Of a stretch of 23,540 bases of DNA, positions 6,456 through 12,996 are shown piece by piece; position 1 is the first letter of the stretch; every line of letters begins with the position of its first letter. The notes under the pieces are model-generated. The model was not told where the DNA came from and did no database searches. It saw only the letters and a program-made list of their open reading frames with translations. Origin of the DNA: Bacillota bacterium (GTDB lineage: Bacteria; Bacillota; Clostridia; Oscillospirales; Ruminococcaceae); the NCBI GenBank assembly GCA_023394255.1, contig JAEXAZ010000115.1:1-23540 (forward strand). The letters run 5' to 3'. A program made the translations under genes and the position numbers.

Positions 6456-8756
6456 TTATTCGCAGCCGCAGAAAACCGGCATACCGGGGAATTTTTTGCG
6501 CAGCTCGCGGAGTTTTTCCGCGGGAACCGCTTCGCCGTCCCGCCGTCCGCAGCGCGGGCAGACTTCGTCGATGATCCCCGTATAGCCGCAAACCGGGTCG
6601 CGGTCAACGGGATGGTTTACGGAACCGTAGCCGACGCCCGTGTCTTTCATGCAGCGGATAACCGCTTCAAAAGCCTCCAGATTTTTGCTTGTATCGCCGT
6701 CCAGTTCCACATAGCTGATGTGGCCGGCATTGGTCAGCGCATGATAAGGAGCCTCCAGCCGGATTTTATCAAAAGCGCCGATCGGGAAGTAGACGGGGAT
6801 ATGGAACGAGTTGGTATAATAGTCCCGGTCGGTAACGCCCGGAATCGCGCCGTAAAGATCCCGGTCGATTCTGACAAACCGTCCGGAAAGCCCTTCCGCC
6901 GGGGTTGCGAGCAGGGTGAAGTTCAGCCCGTTTCTTTCCGATTCCTCATCCATGCGGCTGCGCATGTAGCTGATGATTTCAAGCCCGAGCTTCTGGCTTG
7001 CTTCGCTTTCGCCGTGATGCTTTCCGGTGAGCGCTTTGAGCGTCTCCGCCAAACCGATGAACCCCATGCTTAAAGTTCCGTGCTTCAGCAGTTCGCCCAC
7101 ACAGTCATCGGAGCCGAGATGCTCGGAATCAATCCAGACGCCCTGCCCCATCAGAAAGGGGTAATTGCGTCCCTTCTTGGAGCACTGAATTTTGAAACGG
7201 TGGAGCAGCTGGCGGGTGACAAGCTCCATCCGTTGATCCAGAAGCTCATAAAAACGCTTTAAGTCCCCTTTTGACTCAATGGCAATCCGCGGCAGGTTGA
7301 CGGAAGTAAAGCTCAGATTCCCGCGCCCGCAGGTTACTTCACGTGACGGGTCGTAGTGGTTCCCCATCACGCGGGTGCGGCATCCCATGTAAGCAATTTC
7401 CGTATTATAATCGCCGGGCTTGTAATAAGTGAGATTGAACGGCGCGTCAATAAAGCTGAAATTCGGGAACAGACGCATGGCGGAAGTTTCCATCGCCAGC
7501 TTAAACAGATCGTAATTGGGGTCTCCCGGATTGTAGTTGACGCCCTCTTTTACTTTAAAAATCTGAACCGGGAAAATCGGGGTTTCCCCGTTCCCAAGAC
7601 CAGCTTTGGTGGCAAGCAGCAGGTTGCGGATGACCATGCGGGCTTCAGGTGAGCAGTCGGTCCCATAGTTGACCGAAGAAAAAGGGACCTGCGCGCCCGC
7701 GCGGGAGTTCATGGTGTTCAGATTGTGAATAAATGCTTCCATTGCCTGATAGGTAGAGCGGTCCGTCTCCGCGAGGGCAAATTCCAGGGCACGGCGATGG
7801 GCGTCCGCGGCCTGCTCCCCGCCAATCGGCTGGAACCCGTTTTCGCGCTGGTGGGCAGGCAGCCAGTCTGCAAGCCGGGCCCCGTACTGCTTTGCGCTGC
7901 CGATAGACAGTTTTTCATCCACTCCGGCTTTTACAGCGGCCGCGAGCGCGGTGGCATCGGAGAGGGACATGTCCATCTTAAAGCGGAAATACTGTGCCAG
8001 AGCCTTGGAATACTCTTTTTCAAAGGTTTTCGCCACGCCGGGCGCCATGGAATAATCAAAATTCGGAATACTCTGGCCGCCATGCATTTCATTCTGGTTT
8101 GCCTGAATGGCAATGCAGGCGAGCGCGGAATAGCTGATGATGCTGTTTGGTTCCCGCAGATACCCGTGCCCTGTGGAAAAGCCGTCTTTAAACAGCTTCA
8201 GCAGGTCGATCTGGCAGCAGGTTTCCGTGAGCATATAAAAATCCTTGTCATGGATATGAATATCACCGTTGATGTGGGCGGCGGCGATATCTTTTGGAAG
8301 AATGTAGTTGTCAATAAAATATTTAGAGCCTTCGGAACCGTATTTCAGCATGGTGCCCATAGCGGTGTCGGCATCAATATTGGCGTTTTCCCGCTTGATA
8401 TCCGCGTCTTTGGCATAGGCGAAGGTGAGCTCTTTATAGATATCCATCAGATTGGCTTCCGACTGACGGATTTTGTTATGTTCGGCGCGGTATAAAATAT
8501 ACGCTTTCGCCGTTTTCGCAAAGCCGGCGGCAATCAGCGCCTCCTCCACTTTATCCTGTACCTGTTCCACAGTGGGAACGTCCGCATCCGAAAAACATCC
8601 GGTCACTTTATTGGTCAGGATGGTCAGGGTTCTCGAGGGAATCGTCTCATCGGCCACCGCAGTGCTCGCTTTACGGATCGCTTCCCGGATTTTGCCGGGG
8701 TCGAACGGCACAATTTCTCCGTTGCGTTTTTTTATCGTCTCTGCCATTACTATCAT
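6456..8756 (-). CDS. nrdD: Anaerobic (class III) ribonucleoside-triphosphate reductase
   Basis: This 766-residue protein reduces ribonucleotides to deoxyribonucleotides in anaerobes. Residues about 6-95 are an ATP-cone (KKRNGEIVPFDPGKIREAI). The reductase core follows, with HIHDKDFYMLTETCCQIDLLKLF (Cys180/181), NPGDPNYDLFKL, the YMGCRTRVMG segment holding the likely thiyl-radical Cys459, and CGRGNLSFTSVNLPR (476-490). The end has a zinc-knuckle-like part, DRDPVCGYTG and CPRCGRRDG (Cys723, 733, 736), then only about 30 residues ending CGCE. I do not see the RxTGY-type glycyl-radical loop that normally follows the zinc site. No nrdG activase gene is adjacent. The promoter carries two NrdR boxes. 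M1 and M4 (ATG 8747) are both possible starts. The family assignment is secure; the C-terminus is odd. Confidence 0.93.
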   Translation of the reverse strand: MIVMAETIKKRNGEIVPFDPGKIREAIRKASTAVADETIPSRTLTILTNKVTGCFSDADVPTVEQVQDKVEEALIAAGFAKTAKAYILYRAEHNKIRQSEANLMDIYKELTFAYAKDADIKRENANIDADTAMGTMLKYGSEGSKYFIDNYILPKDIAAAHINGDIHIHDKDFYMLTETCCQIDLLKLFKDGFSTGHGYLREPNSIISYSALACIAIQANQNEMHGGQSIPNFDYSMAPGVAKTFEKEYSKALAQYFRFKMDMSLSDATALAAAVKAGVDEKLSIGSAKQYGARLADWLPAHQRENGFQPIGGEQAADAHRRALEFALAETDRSTYQAMEAFIHNLNTMNSRAGAQVPFSSVNYGTDCSPEARMVIRNLLLATKAGLGNGETPIFPVQIFKVKEGVNYNPGDPNYDLFKLAMETSAMRLFPNFSFIDAPFNLTYYKPGDYNTEIAYMGCRTRVMGNHYDPSREVTCGRGNLSFTSVNLPRIAIESKGDLKRFYELLDQRMELVTRQLLHRFKIQCSKKGRNYPFLMGQGVWIDSEHLGSDDCVGELLKHGTLSMGFIGLAETLKALTGKHHGESEASQKLGLEIISYMRSRMDEESERNGLNFTLLATPAEGLSGRFVRIDRDLYGAIPGVTDRDYYTNSFHIPVYFPIGAFDKIRLEAPYHALTNAGHISYVELDGDTSKNLEAFEAVIRCMKDTGVGYGSVNHPVDRDPVCGYTGIIDEVCPRCGRRDGEAVPAEKLRELRKKFPGMPVFCGCE

Positions 8757-8788
8757 CTTTCCTGTCCAATATTTTTTTAATCTTTTCC

Positions 8789-8817
8789 ATTCTACTTTAT
8801 ATAGTTCATGATGTCAA
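8789..8817 (-). promoter_or_regulatory. Sigma-A promoter of nrdD
   Basis: On the minus strand TTGACA (complement of 8812-8817, 6/6) and TAGAAT (complement of 8789-8794, 5/6) are separated by exactly 17 bases. The expected transcript starts about 20 bases before the coding region. Confidence 0.8.
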
Positions 8818-8838
8818 CAGGACAACTAGATATAGTGC
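8792..8838 (-). promoter_or_regulatory. Tandem NrdR boxes at the nrdD promoter
   Basis: Two sites fit the NrdR core C-w-A-t-A-T-a-T-w-G. CTTTATATAG (8795-8804) matches 9/10 and fills the spacer between -35 and -10. CTAGATATAG (8826-8835) matches 9/10 and lies upstream of the -35. The centres are 31 bp apart, three helical turns, the spacing known for paired NrdR boxes. NrdR is the nucleotide-sensing repressor of ribonucleotide reductase genes; its gene is not in this window. Confidence 0.75.
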
Positions 8839-8892
8839 AGCTTGCAGTTTACCTTTAAGCCGGGGAAACAGGGGAGATCAGCCGTCCTGCAG

Positions 8893-8924
8893 TCCGGGCA
8901 GATAAAAATTTTTATCTGCCCGGA
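8893..8924. repeat. Perfect 32-bp palindrome between nrdD and the GntR gene
   Basis: TCCGGGCAGATAAAAA (8893-8908) is followed immediately by its exact reverse complement (8909-8924), with no loop. The GC-rich outer part and A5T5 centre make it either a large operator-like palindrome or a second hairpin of a bidirectional terminator. Confidence 0.6.
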
Positions 8925-8937
8925 AAACTTCATCCGA

Positions 8938-8984
8938 AAGAAAGCAGAATCCGTCGGTAGAGGGCCGGGGGATTCTGCTTTCTT
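8938..8984 (-). terminator. Terminator of the GntR gene
   Basis: A 15-bp stem (AAGAAAGCAGAATCC at 8938-8952 against 8970-8984) encloses a 17-base loop. It begins 2 bases after the stop codon of the minus-strand GntR gene, with T-rich sequence at the end of the stem. Confidence 0.65.
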
Positions 8985-8986
8985 AT

Positions 8987-9679
8987 CTATTCGTGTCCCT
9001 CTTCCGCCTTTTTTGTGAAGTAATCCGCAAATTCGGTGTAAATCCGGTCTCCAAGCCGTTTGATGCCCCCGTAAAGGTGGCGCCGTATCAAAGGCTCAAT
9101 CAGATCGACGTCTTTGTCACAGATGGCCTGCAATAAAGCGACATGCTCCTCGTAGATTTCCCGATAGTTCTGCATGGCAACAATGTCCAGCATCCTGAAG
9201 CGCATATAATGGACCTGCATGCGCTGGATTAACTTCCACAAAGATTCCTTATGAACGTAAGAGAACCAGATGCCGTGGAGGGCAGAGTCCAGTGCGTAAA
9301 AATCATGGGGATCGATTTCGCCGGACAGAAGAACCTCCTGCCGGCGGACCGCCGCTTTGATTTTTTCAATTACAAAGGGATCGCATCCCAGAATCATATC
9401 GCGGACCACCATTGTTTCAACGGCGACACGCATATAAATCGACTGTTCTATCTGGTCGAAGTCCAGCAGGGAGGCAGAGGTGCTTTTATAGGGAACGATG
9501 GTCAGCAGCCCGGCATCCTTGAGGCGCTGAAATGCGGCACGCACGGGCGTGCGGGAGGCGTTAAAGCGCGCGCAGATTTCACTTTCGGAGATCTGCTGGC
9601 CGGGTTTGATCGTAAGATTCAATATTTCCTCTTTCAGCACGGAATAGATCGATTTGCTGGTTGCTCCAATCGCATCCAT
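8987..9679 (-). CDS. GntR family transcriptional regulator with FCD domain (paralogue 1)
   Basis: From ATG 9679 the protein has 230 residues. The N-terminal winged helix (about 8-72) contains KPGQQISESEICARFNASRTPVRAAFQRLKDAGLLTIVPYK, the standard GntR pattern. The all-helical FCD effector domain (about 80-215) keeps its putative metal/ligand residues: Asp and His in ALDSALHGIWF, His in YEEHVALL and His in RRHLYGG. FCD regulators usually sense sugar acids or other carboxylates. ATG 9679 is chosen because it aligns with the start of the neighbouring paralogue (MDA...) and has AAAGGG 5 bases upstream; ATG 9706 would add nine residues. It lies 85 bases after the second GntR gene on the same strand. 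Confidence 0.9.
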   Translation of the reverse strand: MDAIGATSKSIYSVLKEEILNLTIKPGQQISESEICARFNASRTPVRAAFQRLKDAGLLTIVPYKSTSASLLDFDQIEQSIYMRVAVETMVVRDMILGCDPFVIEKIKAAVRRQEVLLSGEIDPHDFYALDSALHGIWFSYVHKESLWKLIQRMQVHYMRFRMLDIVAMQNYREIYEEHVALLQAICDKDVDLIEPLIRRHLYGGIKRLGDRIYTEFADYFTKKAEEGHE

Positions 9680-9764
9680 ATCTGCCCTTTCCGGCCGGAA
9701 CCACATCCAACCTTTGTTTTTCTACATATTAGCATTATGCTTTATAAAATGCAAGTCTGATCGC

Positions 9765-10436
9765 CTATTTCTGTGCAAAATAATCATGAAATTCTGTATA
9801 AAGACGGCTGCCAAGTCTTGTGATGCCGCCGTAAAGATGTTTGGTGAGCAGCGGCTCAATCGCCGGCACATCCTTCCGGGTTATGGCGTCGAGGATTTCC
9901 CGGTGTTCCGAAACGATTTCAGCAAAATTGTGCACTTCCACAATATCCATCATGCGAAAGCGGGAATAGTTGCTCTGCGCTTTTTGAATCATGTCCCATA
10001 AATAAGGCTTTTTTGTTTCATAAAACCAGATCTCGTGCAGCTGGCTGTCCAGGTCATAAAAATCGCTTACCTCAAACTCCCCTTCGATCAAAAGCTCCGA
10101 CCTGCGGACGGTATACCGGATCTTCTCCAGCAGCATGGGATTGCAGAGTTTCATAAAATCCCGCAGGACCATGGTTTCCACAGCAACCCGCTGATAGATG
10201 ATCTGATTGATAATATCGAAATCAAGCAGCGTTACGGCGGTTCCTTTATAAGGAACAATGGTTACCAAACCGTTTTCCTGCAGACGCTGAAGAACGCTGC
10301 GAATAGGGGTGCGGGATACATGGAACCTGCCGCAAAGCTCGTTTTCGCTCAGGGAAGTCCCCGGCTTGATCACTAAATCGATAATTTCCTTTTCAAGAAT
10401 CTGATAAATTGCATCACTGTTTGTATTCGCGTCCAT
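9765..10436 (-). CDS. GntR family transcriptional regulator with FCD domain (paralogue 2)
   Basis: The 223-residue protein starts MDANTNSDAIYQILEKEII, then carries the winged helix (KPGTSLSENELCGRFHVSRTPIRSVLQRLQENGLVTIVPYKG) and an FCD domain with DLDSQLHEIWF, SEHREIL and KHLYGG supplying the expected Asp and His residues. It is clearly a paralogue of the downstream gene, with near-identical stretches such as SRFRMMDIV and HLYGGITRLGSRLYTEFHDYF, so a local duplication is likely. AAGGG lies about 7 bases before the ATG. An extended -10 element and two TGTATACA palindromes lie upstream, which is where an FCD regulator would be expected to bind and autoregulate. The effector may be the sugar acid used by the nearby operon, but that is speculation. 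Confidence 0.9.
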   Translation of the reverse strand: MDANTNSDAIYQILEKEIIDLVIKPGTSLSENELCGRFHVSRTPIRSVLQRLQENGLVTIVPYKGTAVTLLDFDIINQIIYQRVAVETMVLRDFMKLCNPMLLEKIRYTVRRSELLIEGEFEVSDFYDLDSQLHEIWFYETKKPYLWDMIQKAQSNYSRFRMMDIVEVHNFAEIVSEHREILDAITRKDVPAIEPLLTKHLYGGITRLGSRLYTEFHDYFAQK

Positions 10437-10474
10437 ACCGATCCCTTCCCGCCTTCAAAAATCATTTAGTCATT

Positions 10475-10480
10475 ATTATA
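10475..10480 (-). promoter_or_regulatory. Extended -10 element of gntR paralogue 2
   Basis: The minus strand reads TGCTATAAT, a perfect -10 with a TGn extension, about 40 bases before the start codon. No good -35 is seen at 17 bases, which an extended -10 can tolerate. Confidence 0.55.
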
Positions 10481-10525
10481 GCATGCGGGTGCGGGAAATT
10501 CCAGCTTGGAACCAGAGTTTTCGCC

Positions 10526-10601
10526 TGTATACAAATTCCGGATGACGATCAGGTTTAAAATTGTTTGTTCTGTGTAAAATGCGTATATAGACATGTATAC
10601 A
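10526..10601. promoter_or_regulatory. Two TGTATACA palindromes, candidate GntR/FCD operators
   Basis: TGTATACA occurs at 10526-10533 and 10594-10601, both followed by A-A/G-A-T (TGTATACARAT). TTGTATACAA-like sequences are typical operators for GntR proteins of the FadR/FCD type. They lie just upstream of the gntR paralogue 2 promoter, so autoregulation is plausible. Confidence 0.45.
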
Positions 10602-10692
10602 GATAGCCATGACCATACAGCCGTCTGCTGTATGATCAGGCGCCTTTTCGGTATCGCGCGAAAGGATCGGACCATACGGACTCATGCCGGCC

Positions 10693-10791
10693 GTTCTGCA
10701 TAACAGAACATATTTTCAAAAATCAAGTCGATTGTTCTCTATTTCAGAACAGTTCGTTAAAAAAAGCGCCTTTTGTTCTCTATTAGGGAAT
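10693..10791. promoter_or_regulatory. Array of three 17-bp palindromes at 41-bp spacing, candidate IclR operators
   Basis: GTTCTGCATAACAGAAC (10693-10709), GTTCTCTATTTCAGAAC (10734-10750) and GTTCTCTATTAGGGAAT (10775-10791) start exactly 41 bp apart, close to four helical turns. The first has perfect 6-bp arms. A fourth copy lies by the iclR start. IclR-family proteins often bind GAAC/GTTC palindromes and autoregulate. Confidence 0.6.
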
Positions 10792-10858
10792 TTCGTTTGT
10801 AATCTGACCAGATTTTAAAATTACAATTGTAATAGGATACAAGATTGCGTTTAGTATC

Positions 10859-10888
10859 TTGAAAAATTAAGTGACTATTTGCTATAAT
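10859..10888 (+). promoter_or_regulatory. Promoter of the iclR gene
   Basis: TTGAAA (10859-10864, 5/6) and a perfect extended -10, TGCTATAAT (TATAAT at 10883-10888), are 18 bases apart. Transcription would start near 10895, so the palindrome at 10911-10927 falls within the early transcribed region, a repressing position. Confidence 0.7.
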
Positions 10889-10910
10889 ACAATTAGAAAT
10901 TAGGAACAAA

Positions 10911-10946
10911 GTTCTCTGATGGAGAACGACGTTTCTCGACAAGAAC
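10911..10946. promoter_or_regulatory. Promoter-proximal operator pair of iclR
   Basis: GTTCTCTGATGGAGAAC (10911-10927) has perfect 6-bp arms and matches the upstream array. A degenerate copy, GTTTCTCGACAAGAAC (10931-10946), starts 20 bp later, two helical turns. Both lie between the predicted transcription start and the ribosome binding site. Confidence 0.55.
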
Positions 10947-10956
10947 GGAGGCTGCT

Positions 10957-11724
10957 ATGGATCAGGAAGAATCAAAAGTAAAATCCCTTGCAAAATCGCT
11001 TCGCATATTGGAATGTTTTACCGTTCAGCAGCCGGAACTTGGCATCACGCAGATCAGTGAACTGCTGGGCGTCAATAAAAGCAATGTGCACAACATTATG
11101 TCAACCTTTCAGCAGTTTGGGTATGTGGAACACCTGCCAAACGGGAAATACTGTCTGGGGCTGAAAATGCTGGAATACTCCTTTATTATTAACCAGCATC
11201 TTGGATATCCGAAAGCCGTTTATGACATTTTGGACGATATCGCGAAGCAGACGGATGAAATCGTCTATTTCGGTTTGCCGCGCGGAACCAATGTGCTTTA
11301 TCTGTATGTGGTGCATCCCCGCTCCAAAATCGGGGTTCTGCCATACCGGGACATCCTCGGCGAAAAAGCGCCGCTGTTTTGTACCGGGATCGGCAAGGCG
11401 ATGCTGGCGTTTATGCCGCAGGATGAATGGCCCCAGCGGATTCCCACGGAGAGGCGGGCATTTACGCCCAATACCATGCTGGAGTATGACCGGATTCTCG
11501 AGGATTTAAAACGTACCCGCCGCCGCGGCTACGCAATTGACAACGCGGAGCGTGATCTCGGCGTCCGCTGCGTGGGCGTACCGGTATTCAACACACACGG
11601 ACAGCTGGTGGCGGGGGTAAGCACCTCCGGCCCGTCGTCAACTATGACGGACGAAATGCTGCTTCGGTGCTCAAAAATTTTGCAGGAAGCCTCGCTCCGC
11701 ATGCGGGAACGCATCTATAACTAG
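10957..11724 (+). CDS. IclR family transcriptional regulator
   Basis: The 255-residue protein has an N-terminal winged helix (about 8-70: KSLAKSLRILECF, then ISELLGVNKSNVHNIMSTFQQFGYVEHLPNGKYCLGLKML) and the C-terminal IclR effector domain (about 80-250). The effector domain includes GEKAPLFCTGIGKAMLAFM, RRRGYAIDNAERDLGVRCVGVPVF and GVSTSGPSSTM. In the family these bind small organic acids or sugar metabolites and repress or activate the neighbouring catabolic genes. GGAGG lies 5 bases before the ATG. It directly precedes the TRAP/aldolase operon in the same direction, so it is the likely pathway regulator. A small 6-bp hairpin (ACGCCG...CGGCGT, 11731-11749) separates it from dctP; no separate dctP promoter is obvious, so readthrough transcription is plausible. 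Confidence 0.93.
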   Translation: MDQEESKVKSLAKSLRILECFTVQQPELGITQISELLGVNKSNVHNIMSTFQQFGYVEHLPNGKYCLGLKMLEYSFIINQHLGYPKAVYDILDDIAKQTDEIVYFGLPRGTNVLYLYVVHPRSKIGVLPYRDILGEKAPLFCTGIGKAMLAFMPQDEWPQRIPTERRAFTPNTMLEYDRILEDLKRTRRRGYAIDNAERDLGVRCVGVPVFNTHGQLVAGVSTSGPSSTMTDEMLLRCSKILQEASLRMRERIYN

Positions 11725-11780
11725 GTTCGGACGCCGGACAAAACGGCGTGATCATATAAGACTATTAGGAGGAAAAGTTT

Positions 11781-12851
11781 ATGAAAAAAGTTTTGTCAAT
11801 GTTGCTTTGTGCCGCAATGACGGCGACACTCTTTACTGCATGCGGTTCTTCGGGGGCAGCATCCGGTTCCGCACCGGCCGCTTCCGGGGCGCCTGCCGCA
11901 TCGGAGGCTGCTTCTTCCGCGGCTTCCGAACCCGTCAACCTGATTTTCTCCGTCGCGGCGGTACCCGGCGACGCGCATGCCGATGCACAGAAGATTTTTA
12001 AAGAAACCGTTGAGAAGGCGTCCAACGGCAATATTACGGTGGAATGCTATGATTCCGGCTCCCTGTTCAATCAGGATACCGAAACGGCGGCAGTGATCGC
12101 GGGCGACTGCGACATCATCTATTCCAGCGCATCCTGGCTGACCACAAATTCACCATGGGTTTCGATGTTTACCGCGGGCTATATGTTTAAGACCTACGAC
12201 CACATGACGAAAGTCCTGAACGGGGACATCGGCAAAGAAGCTTTCAAAAAAATCGGCGACGAACAGGGCATCCTGCCGCTGGGCGCGTTTTATCTGGGTA
12301 CCCGTCAGGTCAGCCTTTCCGCCGACAGGGAAGTCAAGACCCCGGCTGACCTGAACGGCGTGAATCTGAGAATGCCGAACTCCGACGCGTGGGTATTCCT
12401 CGGCAAGGCAATGGGCGCAAACCCGACCCCGATCGCGTTCAACGACCTGTATCTGGCACTTCAGACCGGTACCGTGGACGGACAGGACAACCCGCTTCCG
12501 ACTGTGGAATCCGCGAAATTCTATGAAGTACAGAAATCCATCACGCTCACAAACCATCTCGTCGACAGCGTCTGGCCGACTATCAACAAGGCAAAATGGG
12601 ATTCTCTGACTGATGAGCAGAAGGGCTGGGTCATGGAAGGCGTGGAAGCCGCACGCAAATACTGTGATGAGACAAACCTCGCCAAGGAAGAAAAACTGGT
12701 TGAGTTCTTTAAGGAAAAGGGACTGAAGGTTTACAACGCGGATCTTGACGCATTCTCCAAAGAGGTCCTTGACAAATATCTTGGCGACGAAGAAATGACA
12801 GCTTCCTGGGATATGGATCTGTTCCAGAAAATCCAGGATATGGCGGAATGA
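11781..12851 (+). CDS. dctP: TRAP transporter substrate-binding lipoprotein, DctP/SiaP type
   Basis: The 356-residue lipoprotein has a signal peptide with lipobox FTAC (Cys21), an Ala/Ser-rich tether (about 22-50) and a DctP domain. Its binding region closely follows what I recall of the sialic-acid receptor SiaP. It has LGTRQ with Arg175 (SiaP Arg127), NLRMPNS with Arg197 (SiaP Arg147), GANPTPIAFNDLYLALQTG, TVDGQDNPL, KFYEVQK and LTNH. Arg197-type residues hold the substrate carboxylate, so a carboxylated ligand, such as a sugar acid, is expected. AGGAGG lies 9 bases before the ATG. It heads an operon with both TRAP membrane subunits and sugar-acid enzymes. The exact ligand cannot be read from sequence; GTRQ/RMPN also occurs in DctPs for other sugar acids. 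Confidence 0.93.
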   Translation: MKKVLSMLLCAAMTATLFTACGSSGAASGSAPAASGAPAASEAASSAASEPVNLIFSVAAVPGDAHADAQKIFKETVEKASNGNITVECYDSGSLFNQDTETAAVIAGDCDIIYSSASWLTTNSPWVSMFTAGYMFKTYDHMTKVLNGDIGKEAFKKIGDEQGILPLGAFYLGTRQVSLSADREVKTPADLNGVNLRMPNSDAWVFLGKAMGANPTPIAFNDLYLALQTGTVDGQDNPLPTVESAKFYEVQKSITLTNHLVDSVWPTINKAKWDSLTDEQKGWVMEGVEAARKYCDETNLAKEEKLVEFFKEKGLKVYNADLDAFSKEVLDKYLGDEEMTASWDMDLFQKIQDMAE

Positions 12852-12885
12852 TTTTATAAGCAAACTGAATCCGGTGAAGAAGCAG

Positions 12886-12923
12886 GGGACATACCGTGGA
12901 AGGCCCGGCGGTATGTCCCTTTT
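12886..12923 (+). terminator. Intercistronic hairpin between dctP and dctQ
   Basis: GGGACATACCG (12886-12896) pairs with CGGTATGTCCC (12909-12919), followed by TTTT. The next genes clearly belong to the same system, so this is best read as a partial terminator or mRNA stabiliser giving more binding protein than membrane subunits. Confidence 0.65.
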
Positions 12924-12996
12924 GGATACGGGTACATCGTTTATCTGCCTTTAGGCAATAACAATGGAAAGATTGAATGAAGGGGAAGGGAGCCAT

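Larger units (their letters stand above)
10437..10956. promoter_or_regulatory. 520-base divergent regulatory region between GntR and IclR genes
   Basis: The region is AT-rich and I see no gene in it. It holds the promoters of the minus-strand gntR paralogue 2 and the plus-strand iclR gene, two TGTATACA palindromes (10526, 10594), an inverted repeat CATACAG-N7-CTGTATG (10614-10634), and at least four 17-bp GTTCT-type palindromes (10693, 10734, 10775, 10911). Short ORFs predicted here lack ribosome binding sites and family resemblance. Confidence 0.75.

Noticed and set aside
7725..8495. 256-codon open frame on the plus strand inside nrdD
   Set aside because: Antisense shadow of nrdD, without a ribosome binding site or family resemblance.
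10757..10942. 61-codon minus-strand ORF in the regulatory region
   Set aside because: No ribosome binding site or resemblance to a protein family; it overlaps the iclR promoter and operator repeats.
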